A stretch of DNA of 64,000 nt from contig NC_088916.1 in assembly GCF_963576675.1 (NCBI RefSeq), positions 87,313,501-87,377,500 of the forward strand, written 5' to 3'. Positions 1 to 10,975 of this stretch are shown in pieces (position 1 is the first letter of the stretch; every line of letters begins with the position of its first letter). Position numbers and translations under genes: made by a program. The notes under the pieces are model-generated. The model was not told where the DNA came from. It was given only the letters and a program-made list of their open reading frames with translations, and ran no database searches. The stretch is from Euphorbia lathyris. Taxonomy: Eukaryota > Streptophyta > Magnoliopsida > Malpighiales > Euphorbiaceae.

Positions 1-25
1 TGATGTGGTATCGCTTAAGGTAATG
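1..25 (-). pseudogene. Copia-A pol, C-terminal continuation beyond the gypsy insertion
   Basis: Read on the minus strand, these 25 bases continue the ribonuclease H frame of Copia-A that breaks off at 6564. The residues SKHY before the break and LKRYHI after it match the usual copia end motif (SKHI-x-RRYH). The last five bases here (21-25, TAATG) are repeated at 6564-6568 as the target-site duplication of the gypsy element. The rest of Copia-A, including its 3' LTR, must lie left of the window. Confidence 0.8.
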
Positions 26-879
26 TGATGTAGGGTGAAATCGACTGAGGATTTTAATCTTAAATCCACAAAGAATGCAATCTTCTCAAGCTATACTTGA
101 AGGTTGAGTTAACCCAAAGGATAGAAATCCAAGCTCTTAAGGAGGCTATAAGTTTAATTCTTCAAAAGTTGAGAACATTACAAAATATGGGAGTTTAAAT
201 ACTATCCCTCAAATCAAAGAGAAAGACCCAAAAGCCTATGAATAGGGTTTTGGTTAACACTTGGCTAAGAGGGTAAAATAGGGAGAATGGTAGTCTAGTA
301 AATAAGTCATAGTGGCAATACAGTAAATAAGGTGTCACAGAAATGGTCCCCCAATGTAAGAACTTGGAGGAGAAGTAGTCTCCAGGTCATGATACGCCCC
401 GCGTATCGGATCTTACGCCCCCGCGTGAAAAGGCTCCTGGACTTCAGGAGGTTGGCTCGAGTTCAGTACGCGAGGCGTCCTGCGGAATACGCCCCGCGTT
501 AGAAAGCTCCTGACTTGGTTGCTCGGTGTCACGTGAGGCGTCCTGTGGACCAAGCCCCGCGTTATGAGGTTCCAGAAACTGGCAGACCAGCGGAGTGGAA
601 TCTACGCGGGGTGTCCAAGGGTTGCGCCCTGCGTGTTTAACCTCCTGGAACTTTTCTTGCTTCATGTGACCAATCACGCCCCGGGTGGCAAAGGATGCGC
701 CCCGCGTCACCAACTGACCTGGTCTTTCATCCAAGACCACCATTCCCACGCCTTGCGTCAGGTTGGACACGCCCCGCGTGTTCTCTGTTTTGGGTCGTTC
801 CTTGCTCTCTTTGAGTGGGTTCTCCCGGGTGGCCTCTAGTAGTTCCGGACTCGGGCTTAGGGATAAGATGCCCTCATCA
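26..879 (-). repeat. 3' LTR of the CRM-like element (854 bp)
   Basis: The sequence from 26 repeats from 5732 and both copies end in CCCTCATCA (879 and 6563). This copy is 22 bp longer because of an extra stretch around 405-426 flanked by short GCGT repeats, a likely slippage event. The U3 part (444-879) also encodes the last 145 or so residues of the polyprotein. It carries many GCCCCGCG-type motifs. Confidence 0.95.
394..785. repeat. Array of ACGCCCCGCGT-type motifs in the CRM-like LTR
   Basis: The 3' LTR holds at least eight scattered near-copies of ACGCCCCGCGT or its complement, for example at 394-404, 414-425 and around 490, 555, 605, 675, 705 and 775. The same array is present in the 5' LTR (about 6098-6465). 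Spacing is irregular, so this is not a simple tandem array. The motif lies in U3, where promoter and enhancer elements sit, and it is also translated as part of pol. Confidence 0.8.
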
Positions 880-3800
880 TTCTCCCCTTCTTCGAAAGAG
901 TCGGGTCCCGCCTCGATGACCTTGGTCGGCAACATTCCCTCCGGCTTCCACAAGCTAAGGTCCTGCACATTAAAAGAAGAAGACATCTTCCCAAGCCAGT
1001 TGGGAAGGGTTAGTTGGTAGGCATTGGCACTCATCTTCTTGGTGATTCGAAACAGACCGTACTTCCTCGGCCTCAATTTACTACTAGGGGCGTGCATGAG
1101 TCGCTCCTTCCCCAAATACACCATTACTTCATCCCCCACTTTAAATTGCACATCTCTTCGGTGCTCGTCAATTTTGGCCTTGTTCTTACTATTATTCTTC
1201 TCGATACTATTCCGTACTTCTTGGTGCATTAGGTGGTAGTCATTGGCCAAATTCCGGGCTGCCACACTCTTCTCCTCTACCTTCGGAATCTCCCCCAAAT
1301 CAAGTGAATGGTTAGGGGCCTTGGTGTACACCACTTCGAAGGGTGACTTCCCGGTGGTTGAACTTACGGCTGAGTTATAGGCGAACTCGGCTTGGGCGAT
1401 CACATAATCCCACATCTTGGGCCGATCTCGGCACTTGCTCCGCAATAGATTTCCCAAAGTCCGATTCACCACCTCGGTTTGTCCATCCGTTTGGGGGTGA
1501 GCTGTGGTGCTAAACTTCAAGGTAGTTCCCAAAATAGCCCAAAGAGTTCGCCAAAAGTGGCTAACAAACTTCGTGTCCCGATCCGACACTATACTCTTTG
1601 GAACCCCATGTAATCTCACTACCTCCCGGAAGAAGAGCTTAGCAATGGCGGTGGCGTCATTAGTCTTCCGACATGGAATGAAATGAGCCATCTTTGAGAA
1701 CCTATCCACCACCACGAAGATCGAATCCATTCCCCGTTGGGTCCTTGGCAGCCCCAATACGAAATCCATCGAGAGATCCTCCCAAATAGTTTCCGGAATT
1801 GGTAAGTGCATACGTAATCTGGCATTGGTGGTATGCCCCTTGGAGCCTTGACAATTCTCACATCGCTCAACGATATATGCCACATCTTTCCTCATCTTGG
1901 GCCAAAAGTACCGGGAACTAACTGCTTCCAAGGTTTTGTCCCTACCAAAATGACCGCCCAACACTCCACCATGTAGCTCTCGGATCACCCTTTCTCGTAT
2001 AGACGTGTGTGGGAGGCACAGCTGGCTACCCTTCATGAGAAATCCATCCACAAGCTGATATCCACCCTCTTCGGTGCCTGTTCTACACTTCTCCCATTCA
2101 ATACTAAAGTCGGTGTCATCTTCGTATTCTCCCTTGATGTGCTCAAAATATGTCAACTCCAATGCCACTGTTTTCATAAGCGCAACCCTCCGGCTCAAAG
2201 CATCCGCCACCTTATTCTGTTGACCCGATTTGTGTAGAAGTCGATAAGGAAACTTATCCACAAATGCGGACCACCTAGCATGCATGGAACTTCGGATTTG
2301 CTTTTGACTCCCCAAGTACTTAAGGGCTTGGTGATCAGTATACAGCATGAATTCCTTCCCAATAAGGTAGTGCTCCCACGTCTTGAGAGCCCTCACTACC
2401 GCATAGAACTCCTTATTATAAGTGGCCCATTTCTGCCTTGAGTCACACAATTTCTCGCTGAAATACGCTATAGGCCTCTTTTCTTGCATTAACACTCCCC
2501 CAACTCCAACGCCACTAGCATCACACTCCACCTCAAAGAGCTTCTCGAAGTCCGGAAAAGCTAACACCGGAGCGGTACTTAACTTCTCCTTAATCAAGGC
2601 AAAACTATTCTCTTGCTCATCTTCCCACTTGAAACCTCTACCCTTCTTCAAGCATTCGGTCATAGGAGCCACGATAGTGCTGAAATTTCGGATGAACCGC
2701 CTATAGAACGTAGCCAACCCGTGGAAACTCCTAATATGCCCAACTGTCTTCGGAGTCGGCCACTCCCGGATAGCTCTCACTTTCTCTTCATCCACACGAA
2801 TCCCACTCCCACCGACCACATACCCAAGGAACACCAAGCTCTCCATCACAAAATCACACTTCTTAGTGTTGGCAAAGAGTTGGTTTTCCCAGAGCAAGGT
2901 TAATACGGTTCTCAAGTGCTCTACATGCTCTTCTAGGGTCTTACTATGGATGAGGATATCATCAAAGTAGACCACCACAAACTTCCCAATCACCGGACCC
3001 AACACTTGGTTCATCAATCTCATGAAAGTACTCGGTGCATTGGTCATCCCGAATGGCATCACTAGCCACTCATATAGCCCATCCCGCGTCTTAAACGCCG
3101 TCTTCCATTCATCTCCTGCCTTGATTCGGATTTGGTGATATCCACTCCTCAAGTCGATCTTCGAAAAGACCTTGGAGCCACTCAACTGATCGAGCATATC
3201 ATCAAGTGGGGGAATCGGGAACTTGTATCGGATTGTAATCTTGTTGATGGCTCGGCTATCCACACACATTCTCCACGACCCATCCTTTTTGGGTGTCAAC
3301 AAAGCCGGCACAGCACATGGGCTCATGCTTTCCCTAACATACCCCATCTTAATCAACTCATCCACCTTCTCCTTCATTACCTCACTCTCCTTGGGACTCA
3401 TCCGGTAGTGGGGAAGACTAGGCAAGCTAGCTCCCGGCACTAGATCAATGTGGTGTTGGATGTCCCGTAGGGGTGGTAATCCATCCGGTAACTCTTTCGG
3501 GAAGACATCTCGGAATTCATTGAGTAATCTCCCCACTTCCTCCGGAACCTCTTCAGTTTCACTCCCCACACTTTCCGTCGGTGGGCTCGCCTTCACCATC
3601 ACTATATAAACCGTTTGACTTTCCTCACACTCGTTAATAAATGCCTTGTGAGTTGGGCAAACGATCAAGGTAGATTTCCCTTTATCTGTGGGCTCCCCCG
3701 ATAGAGGGGTTAGAACATATCTGATGCCGTCCTTCATAAAACGATAGGTGTTCTTTCTCCCGGCATGGGTGGCGTCTCTATCAAATTGCCACGGACGTCC

Positions 3801-5396
3801 CAACAGTAAATGACACGCATCCATCTCCACCACATCACAATAAACCTCATCCCGATACTCCCCTATCTTAAGAGGGACCTTACATCTTTGAGTGACCTTC
3901 ATTGCTCCGACATCCTTGATCCACCCCACACTATACGGACTAGGGTGCGCCTCAAGCTCCAATCCAAACCTCTTGGCAGCGGTATCACTAATAATGTTCT
4001 CTTGGCTCCCACTATCAATGATCACTTTGCACTTCACCCCTTGCACTAGACATCGGGTTCGGAACAATTGGTGTCGTTGATCCGAAGCTATTCGACTTGA
4101 GACTAGGAGCCTCCTCACTACGTGTATGGCATGGCCCCCATCATACTCTTCCCCATACTCATCCTCAACGGGATCACAACAAACATCCCCCTCATCATCA
4201 TAGTCCTCGTCATCCTCATACCGCTCAACCATATTGGCACTTCTTCTCTTGGGGCACTCGTTGGAACGGTGGCCCGGCTCGTTGCATCGGAAGCACTTGA
4301 ATGGAGCCGGTTTAGCATAAGGGTTGTTACCCCTAGGGGGTTGTGTCGCCTTAAAAGGCCTCACATCTCCGCTAGGTGCTCTTCCCGTACTTGGCGCTTT
4401 GGGGTCGCTTGAACTTGCGATTCCTTTACCCTTATCAATCCCCTTGGGAGCTCCTCTCCCTCCATAGGTACTCTCGGTTCCAGCCCTTCTATAACCTTCT
4501 CGACCCCTCAAACTCAGTTGTGCTTCGGCCTTCAATGCCAAGTTACGAGCATCTTGCACCCGAATGACCATTTGTGTCCCAATCCGATCTTGGATGTTGT
4601 ACCTCAATCCTTCAAGATACCTTGAAGTCTTTTGGCTTTCGGTTTCCGACAAGTTAGCCCTTGCCGAAAGCCGCAAGAACTCCGAGGTGTACTCGTGCAC
4701 ACTTCTAGCGCCTTGAGAACAATTCCGATAGGAACTGTAGATGTACTGCTCATAATCGGGTGGTAGAAACCGTTCCCGCAACATCGACTTCATCCTCAAC
4801 CAAGACCTAATCGGTTCCCTTCCTCCTCTTCTTCTCCCTTCCTTAACATTATCCCACCAAACTGACACTCCTCCTTTCAATCGGTAAGCAACTAGACAAA
4901 CCTTTCTATCTTCCGGTATTCCCGAATAATCAAAGAACCGCTCCACTTCTAGCAGCCAATCAAGGAAGCCCTCTATATCAAGTTCTCCCCCAAATGAAGG
5001 TAAGTCCACTTTCAGTTTGAAAGCGTCATCCCGCTCAAAGTTACCACCACACTCCCTTCTCATATTCGGCTCTCTAACATATCCGCCTCTCCCATTACCT
5101 CGGCCTTCATACGGATCATTCAAACCCACATTTTCTCTCTCGCTACCACCTACAACATCATTATGCACAATATCCATATTCCCGGCACGCACATGTGCGG
5201 GACCAACAACATCATTCACATGCACATCATGTCTAGGCCTACCATTCATGGCATTTTCATCAATTCTAATCCCCATATTCCTAGCAATCCTAGGCATATC
5301 ATAATCATCAAAGAACTCCCCATCACTATCACTATCCACATTTCTAATGGTTATGGGATTAGTCCGCCTTACCTCTTGAACCCGAGGGTCCATCAC
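444..5396 (-). CDS. Gag-Pol polyprotein of the CRM-like gypsy element
   Basis: This single 1650-residue frame has no internal stop. In order it contains: a retrotransposon Gag domain (about residues 125-280, with a DIEGFLDWL...WWD region); a CCHC zinc knuckle [14 protein letters not shown] (about 367-380); an aspartic protease core DSGS (about 460); reverse transcriptase with YFDD near 809; ribonuclease H; an integrase with an HHCC zinc finger (from about 1135) and a DDE core; and a GPY/F-like tail. Residues after about 1505 are encoded inside the 3' LTR and are rich in TRG and AGR tripeptides produced by the repeated GCCCCGCG motif. The N-terminal coiled coil lies just upstream in another frame (5411-5704), so the true gag probably started there and has suffered a frameshift near 5400. 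The length and domain order are normal for a gypsy polyprotein. Confidence 0.92.
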   Translation of the reverse strand: MMDPRVQEVRRTNPITIRNVDSDSDGEFFDDYDMPRIARNMGIRIDENAMNGRPRHDVHVNDVVGPAHVRAGNMDIVHNDVVGGSERENVGLNDPYEGRGNGRGGYVREPNMRRECGGNFERDDAFKLKVDLPSFGGELDIEGFLDWLLEVERFFDYSGIPEDRKVCLVAYRLKGGVSVWWDNVKEGRRRGGREPIRSWLRMKSMLRERFLPPDYEQYIYSSYRNCSQGARSVHEYTSEFLRLSARANLSETESQKTSRYLEGLRYNIQDRIGTQMVIRVQDARNLALKAEAQLSLRGREGYRRAGTESTYGGRGAPKGIDKGKGIASSSDPKAPSTGRAPSGDVRPFKATQPPRGNNPYAKPAPFKCFRCNEPGHRSNECPKRRSANMVERYEDDEDYDDEGDVCCDPVEDEYGEEYDGGHAIHVVRRLLVSSRIASDQRHQLFRTRCLVQGVKCKVIIDSGSQENIISDTAAKRFGLELEAHPSPYSVGWIKDVGAMKVTQRCKVPLKIGEYRDEVYCDVVEMDACHLLLGRPWQFDRDATHAGRKNTYRFMKDGIRYVLTPLSGEPTDKGKSTLIVCPTHKAFINECEESQTVYIVMVKASPPTESVGSETEEVPEEVGRLLNEFRDVFPKELPDGLPPLRDIQHHIDLVPGASLPSLPHYRMSPKESEVMKEKVDELIKMGYVRESMSPCAVPALLTPKKDGSWRMCVDSRAINKITIRYKFPIPPLDDMLDQLSGSKVFSKIDLRSGYHQIRIKAGDEWKTAFKTRDGLYEWLVMPFGMTNAPSTFMRLMNQVLGPVIGKFVVVYFDDILIHSKTLEEHVEHLRTVLTLLWENQLFANTKKCDFVMESLVFLGYVVGGSGIRVDEEKVRAIREWPTPKTVGHIRSFHGLATFYRRFIRNFSTIVAPMTECLKKGRGFKWEDEQENSFALIKEKLSTAPVLAFPDFEKLFEVECDASGVGVGGVLMQEKRPIAYFSEKLCDSRQKWATYNKEFYAVVRALKTWEHYLIGKEFMLYTDHQALKYLGSQKQIRSSMHARWSAFVDKFPYRLLHKSGQQNKVADALSRRVALMKTVALELTYFEHIKGEYEDDTDFSIEWEKCRTGTEEGGYQLVDGFLMKGSQLCLPHTSIRERVIRELHGGVLGGHFGRDKTLEAVSSRYFWPKMRKDVAYIVERCENCQGSKGHTTNARLRMHLPIPETIWEDLSMDFVLGLPRTQRGMDSIFVVVDRFSKMAHFIPCRKTNDATAIAKLFFREVVRLHGVPKSIVSDRDTKFVSHFWRTLWAILGTTLKFSTTAHPQTDGQTEVVNRTLGNLLRSKCRDRPKMWDYVIAQAEFAYNSAVSSTTGKSPFEVVYTKAPNHSLDLGEIPKVEEKSVAARNLANDYHLMHQEVRNSIEKNNSKNKAKIDEHRRDVQFKVGDEVMVYLGKERLMHAPSSKLRPRKYGLFRITKKMSANAYQLTLPNWLGKMSSSFNVQDLSLWKPEGMLPTKVIEAGPDSFEEGENDEGILSLSPSPELLEATRENPLKESKERPKTENTRGVSNLTQGVGMVVLDERPGQLVTRGASFATRGVIGHMKQEKFQEVKHAGRNPWTPRVDSTPLVCQFLEPHNAGLGPQDASRDTEQPSQELSNAGRIPQDASRTELEPTS
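880..895 (-). other. Polypurine tract of the CRM-like element
   Basis: The minus strand is an uninterrupted purine-rich run (GAAGAAGGGGAGAA) directly against the 3' LTR, where plus-strand DNA priming is expected. It is also translated as part of the pol frame (EEGEN). Confidence 0.8.
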
Positions 5397-5410
5397 TTGT
5401 GGTGCATAGG

Positions 5411-5704
5411 TTATCTTGGTGGTGGTGTTGGTTGCCTTCCAAGTAGACGGTGGGTTTGTTCTTCTTGTCTCCGATGAGGCTCTCCGGCGGGTTGGATTTG
5501 ACTATTCCGAAACTCAAGAATAAGTCTCTCTGTATCTAGACGTCTTTCTCTTCGTTCCGTTTCTTGCCTCTCTTCCAACTCACTCATCTTGTCATTTATG
5601 GCTTTCAAGCTTGATTCTAGAGCTTCAAGCCTTTGTTCTTGAGTTCCAATGGTGTCGGTGGTGATACGTGGTTGAACCATCTCCGAGAAGAAGTCTCCGA
5701 TCAA
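5411..5704 (-). pseudogene. Gag N-terminal coiled-coil segment, out of frame with Gag-Pol
   Basis: This 97-codon ORF starts 14 bases downstream of the primer binding site and encodes a charged, heptad-like helix (EQRLEALESSLKAINDKMSE and on). That is typical of the N-terminus of plant gypsy Gag. It ends 15 bases before the main gag-pol ORF in a different frame. The main frame can be read upstream of 5396 with no stop for several codons (TKITYAPQV). The simplest reading is that one original gag has been split by a small indel. A short separate upstream ORF is the alternative. Confidence 0.6.
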
Positions 5705-5717
5705 GGAAAACGACTCG

Positions 5718-5729
5718 GCTCTGATACCA
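5718..5729 (-). other. Primer binding site, initiator tRNA-Met type
   Basis: On the minus strand this reads TGGTATCAGAGC, the classical plant retrotransposon site complementary to the 3' end of initiator tRNA-Met. It sits two bases inside the 5' LTR and fixes both the element's orientation and its LTR boundary. Confidence 0.9.
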
Positions 5730-5731
5730 AC

Positions 5732-6563
5732 TGATGTAGGGTGAAATCGACTGAGGATTTTAATCTTAAATCCACAAAGAATGCAATCTTCTCAAGCTAT
5801 ACTTGAAGGTTGAGTTAACCCAAAGCATAGAAATCCAAGCTCTCAATAAGGCTATAAGTTTAATTCTTCAAAAGTTGAGAACATTACAAAATATGGGAGT
5901 TTAAATAGTATCCCTCAAATCAAAGAGAAAGACCCAAAAGCCTATGAATAGGGTTTTGGTTAACACTTGGCTAAGAGGGTAAAATAGGGAGAATGGTAGT
6001 CTAGTAAATAAGTCATAGTGGCAATACAGTAAATAAGGTGTCACAGAAATGGTCCCCCAATGTAAGAACTTGGAGGAGAAGTAGTCTCCAGGTCATGATA
6101 CGCCCCGCGTGAAAAGGCTCCTGGACTTCAAGAGGTTGGCTCGAGTTCAGTACGCGAGTCGTCCTGCGGAATACGCCCCGCGTTAGAAAGCTCCTGACTT
6201 GGTTGCTCGGTGTCACGCGAGGCGTCCTGTGGACCACGCCCCGCGTTATGAGGTTCCAGGAACTGGCAGACCAGCGGAGTGGAATCTACGCGGGGCGTCC
6301 AAGGGTTGCGCCCTGCGTGTTTAACCTCCTGGAACTTTTCTTGCTTCATGTGACCAATCACGCCCCGCGTGGCAAAGGATGCGCCCCGTGTCACCAACTG
6401 ACCTGGTCTTTCATCCAAGACCACCATTCCCACGCCTTGCGTCAGGTTGGACACGCCCCGCGTGTTCTCTGTTTTGGGTCGTTCCTTGCTCTCTTTGAGT
6501 GGGTTCTCCCGGGTGGCCTCTAGTAGTTCCGGACTCGGGCTTAGGGATAAGATGCCCTCATCA
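5732..6563 (-). repeat. 5' LTR of the CRM-like element (832 bp)
   Basis: This is the partner of the LTR at 26-879. The primer binding site adjoins it at 5718-5729 and Copia-A ribonuclease H sequence adjoins it on the right, after the TAATG duplication. By chance the Copia-A frame reads on in frame into this LTR, which makes a chimeric ORF (6128-7036). Confidence 0.95.
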
Positions 6564-7691
6564 TAATGCTTGGATGCATTATGAGACCGTGGTTCCTTTG
6601 CTTGCGCAATGGCTCCATTTTTATCACAGTACAGTGTAATGGGATTGACAATGTCAGGCACCACACCTAGTTCTGTAATGAACTTTCTAATCCAAACCGC
6701 TTCCTTTGCTGCTTCCGCAGCTGCGATATACTCTGAATCGGTCGTAGAGAAAGCTACGCTTCCCTGCTTGGAACTCTTCCAACTGACCATGCCCCCATTC
6801 AAGATAAACAGGTATCCTGATTGGGATTTATAATCATTCTCATCTGTGAGATGACTTGCGTCTGAAAATCCTTCTATTTTCAGATCACATTCTCCGTACA
6901 CTAGGAACATATCTTTAGTTCTTCTCAAGTACTTAAGAATGTTCTTGACAGCAATCCAATGCTCGTCTCCCAGATTCCCTTGGTAACGACTCGTTACAGA
7001 TAACACGAACGCTACGTCAGGTCTAGTGCATAGCAATCGAACCGATTGCGCTGGCGTACGGGACTACAGCCATGCGTCGTTTATCATCATCGGTTTTAGG
7101 ACATTGATGATTGTTTAACTTTACTCCATGTAACATGGGTAAGTTACCTTGTTTCGATTCAAGCATGCTAAACCGGTTTAGCACCTTTTCAATGTATGTA
7201 GCCTGTGAAAGACCAAGCAGTCTTCTCGATCTATCTCTATAGATCTTTATACCAAGTATATAAGCTGCTTCACCAAGGTCTTTCATTCAGAAGTTACCAG
7301 ATAACCATACTTTCACTGACTGTAAGAGAGCAACGTCATTTCCCATTAATAATATATCGTCCACATATAGTATGAGAAATGCTATAGAGCTCCCACTTGC
7401 TTTCTTGTAAATGCAAGCGTCTTCGCAATTTTGTTCAAAACCAAATTGTTTTATGGTTTCGTCAAAACGCTTATTCCAGTTTCTAGATGCTTGCTTGAGT
7501 CCATAAATGGATCTCTGAAGTTTGCAAACTTTATTTGCATCCTTCGATATGAAACCTTCAGGCTGCATCATATATACATCCTCAAGCAGGTTTCCGTTTA
7601 GGAAAGCTGTTTTCACATCCATTTGCCAAATCTCATAATCGTAGTGAGCGGCAATTGCAAGCATGATTCTGATTGATTTGGACATAGCCAC
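6564..7691 (-). pseudogene. Copia-A reverse transcriptase and ribonuclease H
   Basis: Three adjoining minus-strand frames encode this part. The first (7287-7691) has the RT palm with LYVDDILL and the IYGLKQASRNW motif. The second (7023-7286) begins MKDLGEAAYILGI. The third (to 7036) has the ribonuclease H motifs TRPDVAFV, GFSDASH, GYLFILNGG and STTDSEYIA. In-frame stops near 7286 and 7022 separate them, so no functional polyprotein is possible. The last frame breaks at SKHY where the gypsy LTR begins, and its codons resume at 25. The frame accidentally stays open for another 145 or so codons inside the LTR. Confidence 0.9.
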
Positions 7692-7727
7692 AGGAGAGAA
7701 AGTTTTGTCATAATCGATTCCTTGCTT

Positions 7728-9383
7728 CTAACGATATCCTTTCGCTACTAACCTAGATTTGTAGGTGCTAACCTTTCCATCCATGTCTGTCTTCTTTTTG
7801 AAGATCCACTTGCACCCAATGGGTATTATCCCTTCGGGTGGATCAACCAACGTCCACACTTGGTTAGTATACATGGAATCCATTTCAGAATCCATGGCCT
7901 CAAGCCATGCTTTAGAATCTGGACTAGTAAGAGCCTCTTCGTAGTTTTCGGGTTCGTCATCTAACACGGGAACCTCATTATCATCTCCCACTAGAAAACC
8001 ATATCTAATTGGGAGTTCACGAACTCTTTGTGATCTACAAATAGGTGGCACTAGAGTCTCATCTAATGGGACTCCTTCGGGTACCTCAACCGCCTCTGTT
8101 GTTTCAGTCGGTGTTTCTTCTTCTTGAACTTCGTCAAGTTCAATCATGCTTCCCTTTTGTGTTTCTTCGAGAAACTCTTTCTCTAAGAAGGTTGCGTGCT
8201 TGGATATGATTACTTTCTGATCATCTGGATGATAGAAGTAATATCCCATAGTTTCCTTAGGGTATCCAATGAAGAAACATTTATCAGATTTCGAATCTAG
8301 TTTGTCAGACGCAATGCGTTTGACAAAGGCTGAACAACCCCATATTCTCATAAATGAAAACATGGGTTTCCTACCAACGAACAATTCATATGGTGTGGAA
8401 CTAGCAGATTTAGTTGGTACTCGATTTAGGGTGAAGAGGGCAGTTTCTAAGGCATAGCCCCAGAACGTCTTTGGAAGTAAGGCCATGCTCATCATGGATC
8501 GTACCATATCTAATAGGGTACGGTTTCTCCTCTCGGACACACCATTGTGTTGTGGTGTATAGGGAGGTGTCCATTGTGAGCATATCCCACATTCAGTTAG
8601 ATAATTCAGAAAATCATCTGAAAGATATTCGCCACCTCGATCAGATCGAAGCGTCTTTATTTTCTTTCCTAATTGATTTTCTACTTCATTCTTGAAGCAT
8701 TTGAATTTCTCAAAAGCTTCTGACTTGTGCTTCATCAAGTAGATGTAACCATATCGGGTATGGTCATCTATGAAGCTTATGAAGAATCTGAATCCTCCTC
8801 TTGCTTGGACTGACATAGGACCACATACATCTAAATGAATGAGTCCTAGAGTGTCTGATACACGCTCACCTTTATTGCTAAAGGGTGTCTTTGTCATTTT
8901 ACCTTTTAAACATGATTCGCATGTTTCCAATGATTCGGGATCGATTGGATCTATAAGCCCATCTGAATGTAGCTTTAGCATGCGTCTCTTGTTTATGTGG
9001 CCTAAACGACGATGCCACAAGTAAGTTGAATTATCTAGCTTATGTCTTTTGGTATCAATTGCAAAAGCAGGAATTTTGTTATCTAACACATAAATCCCAT
9101 TTTGTGAAATTCCTGAAAAATAAAAGATCGAATCTTTATAAAAATTGCAACTCTTGTCTTTTATTGAAATATGAAAACCGTCGTCAACAAGACGGCTAAT
9201 TAGAAATAATATTTCTAGATATTCCTGGAATATCCTCAGGCTGCATCCGGTATCAAGTACCAAAAGATTCAGACTGTGAAATTTCAATATAAAACATACC
9301 AGATGTTGAAGTCCCAGCTTCTTCCCCTTTTGAGGAAGGCTAGGTACACCAACAGTTTCTTTTCCAATGCCCGTCTTTCCCAC
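7728..9383 (-). pseudogene. Copia-A protease remnant, integrase and RT N-terminus
   Basis: This 551-codon frame begins in a damaged protease (LLVLDTGC is visible but the rest is shortened). It then carries the GAG-pre-integrase zinc finger (HRRLGHI...CESC), the integrase core (IHLDVCGPM, LRSDRGGEY, YTPQHNGVSERRNRTL), the linker, and the start of RT (TNQVWTLVDPPEG, CKWIFKKK). A stop at about 7727 separates it from the rest of RT. The gene order and motifs are standard Ty1/copia. Confidence 0.9.
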
Positions 9384-9618
9384 AGAAGTGGCACTCTTCT
9401 TTGGGCTTCTTCACTTCCTTTCCCCTAGCTTTGTAGGGCACGACTTTCTTACCTTTCTTGGGATAATTAGGATTGGGATAGCTCCCTTTCCTTTTCTTTG
9501 ATCCCTCAATGACAAAAGCCGGTATGGCTTTGTCTTTCTTCATATTGGGCTCAACTGACTTGAGCATATTTGCAAGCTCTTCAAGAGAGGTTTGCAAGTC
9601 ATTCATCTGATAGTTCAT
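9340..9618 (-). pseudogene. Copia-A gag C-terminus with zinc knuckle
   Basis: The frame encodes the gag tail MNYQMNDLQTSLEELANMLK followed by a lysine-rich region and a CCHC knuckle (CHFCGKDGHWKRNC) that binds the element's RNA. It overlaps the following integrase frame and is offset from the preceding gag frame, which shows small indels between them. Confidence 0.85.
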
Positions 9619-9636
9619 AATAAAATATGAATAACT

Positions 9637-10185
9637 TTATGGGAGGGATTGAAGAATTAAGTCTATACTTAATTCGTTATCCATCGCAAATCCAATACTA
9701 GAAAGTTTGGTAATGTAGCCAATCATCTTGACACAATGTGTCATGACAGATGTGCCCTCTTGCATCCTACTAAGATATAGCAACTTGGATATCTCATAGC
9801 ATTCGCACCTGGTTTGTTTCCCAAACAATTCCTTTAGGTGCATGATGATGGAATAGGCATCCATTTCCTCATGTTGCCTTTGTAATTCCGGTGTCATCGA
9901 TGCAAGTATGATGCATCCGGCATGATCATCATCAGCCTTATGCTTCTGGTAAGCATCAATTTCCTCAATGGGAGCATCATCAGCAGGGAGAGGGGGTATC
10001 GATGTATCAAGTACATACCCTATTTTATCGAACTTCAAAACAATTTTGAGGTTACGAAACCAGTCGGTGAAGTTTGAACCATTCAATTTGTTATCGGTAA
10101 GAATGTTTTGCAGATTGGTTTTAGTCATGATTATAAGAGTGGGTTTAATTAAACCTGAGAGTGAGAAAGAGTAAACGTATGTCAT
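9637..10185 (-). pseudogene. Copia-A gag N-terminal domain
   Basis: The natural start is probably the ATG near 10128 (MTKTNLQNILTDNKLNGSNF). The LNGSNFTDWFRNLKIVL stretch and the later ELFGKQ...CYEISKLL stretch are typical of copia gag (the UBN2/DUF4219 type). The frame ends at ILQSLP, just where intact relatives continue, so an indel has broken it. Confidence 0.85.
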
Positions 10186-10975
10186 TCATTTGCTTAAAGT
10201 ATATCAATCTAAAATTATAGGCCTTTTAGTTTATTTTAGATTGCTCCCACTATTTTTCCAAATTAATAGCCCTCCATATTAATTCGAAGAATTTCACAAA
10301 TCCTTTAGCGAGCTAGGATCCTAACTCCTGAGATTTCGCCTTGAGTTTACTCAACAAGCTAGTCTCATTCATTAGGTAGATTCATGTAATCAATCACATC
10401 TTTAATGTGATTCCTAGGTTATTGGGTTACTAACCACATTAGTAACTAATATGCTATTCATATTAATCCCAACCGTCTTGCCCATTAGTTTATGACAACA
10501 TGAGTTTACTCATCCAATTATCATAATCTAATTTAAGTATTACCCCATATTCATGAAAAATGATTTTTGATAATTCAGGTGTTACCGAAAGGACCCCGAG
10601 CTTGAGTTTACTCAACAACCCAAAGGCCCTCAGCACTGCCGGCTGAATTATAATATTAGGGAGGGGCAACCGATTTTAATAACTTGTTTATTTACTTAAC
10701 TTTTTAATGAGGGATTTTATTTTAGGTCTCATAATCTAACTTAGTCTTGATTTGCTTTAGCATACATCAGACACATACATTCACATACATTGGCGTTATG
10801 GACATATCATCTAAATTATTCCGTCGAGCCAGAGACGGAATAAAAGGGCAAACCTAAGGAAATACTAACTATTACATATTTCTCTTTAGGTCCTTCGTCT
10901 TCTCCATGGCGCCTTGAAATTACATATTAATTTCTATACTACTAAAGAAAACTTCAATTGAATTGAAGGGAATTA
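10186..10975 (-). other. Copia-A 5' leader, no gene
   Basis: This AT-rich stretch lies upstream of the Copia-A gag. It has several repeats of TGAGTTTACTCA-like words and no ORF. I read it as the untranslated leader. No LTR end or primer binding site could be found before the composition change at about 10976. Confidence 0.5.

Larger units (their letters stand above)
26..6563 (-). mobile_element. Complete Ty3/gypsy LTR retrotransposon, CRM-like
   Basis: This is a full LTR element read right to left. It has two LTRs (5732-6563 and 26-879), a primer binding site complementary to initiator tRNA-Met at 5718-5729, a polypurine tract beside the 3' LTR, one long gag-pol ORF, and a perfect 5-bp TSD TAATG (21-25 and 6564-6568). 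In element orientation the LTR begins TGATGAGGGC and ends CA. The LTRs are nearly identical apart from a 22-bp indel, so the insertion is recent. CRM assignment is inferred from three things: the TGATGA start, a pol frame that runs into the 3' LTR, and the EEGEND-type sequence at the LTR border. There is no classical chromodomain. CRM elements are known to favour centromeric chromatin. Confidence 0.93.
6564..10975 (-). mobile_element. Copia-A: degenerate Ty1/copia retrotransposon
   Basis: This is a minus-strand copia element with gag, zinc knuckle, protease remnant, integrase, reverse transcriptase and ribonuclease H in canonical order, spread over several frames with stops between them. It is cut at its 3' end by the CRM-like element at 6564 and continues at 1-25. 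On the right, a leader of about 790 bp upstream of gag runs to about 10975, where the base composition changes abruptly. I see no 5' LTR or tRNA-Met primer site there, so the 5' end appears lost at the junction with the organelle-like block. Confidence 0.85.

Noticed and set aside
564..1020. Plus-strand ORFs across the LTR of the CRM-like element
   Set aside because: They are antisense shadows of the pol tail and LTR. The same ORF reappears in the other LTR at 6203-6523.
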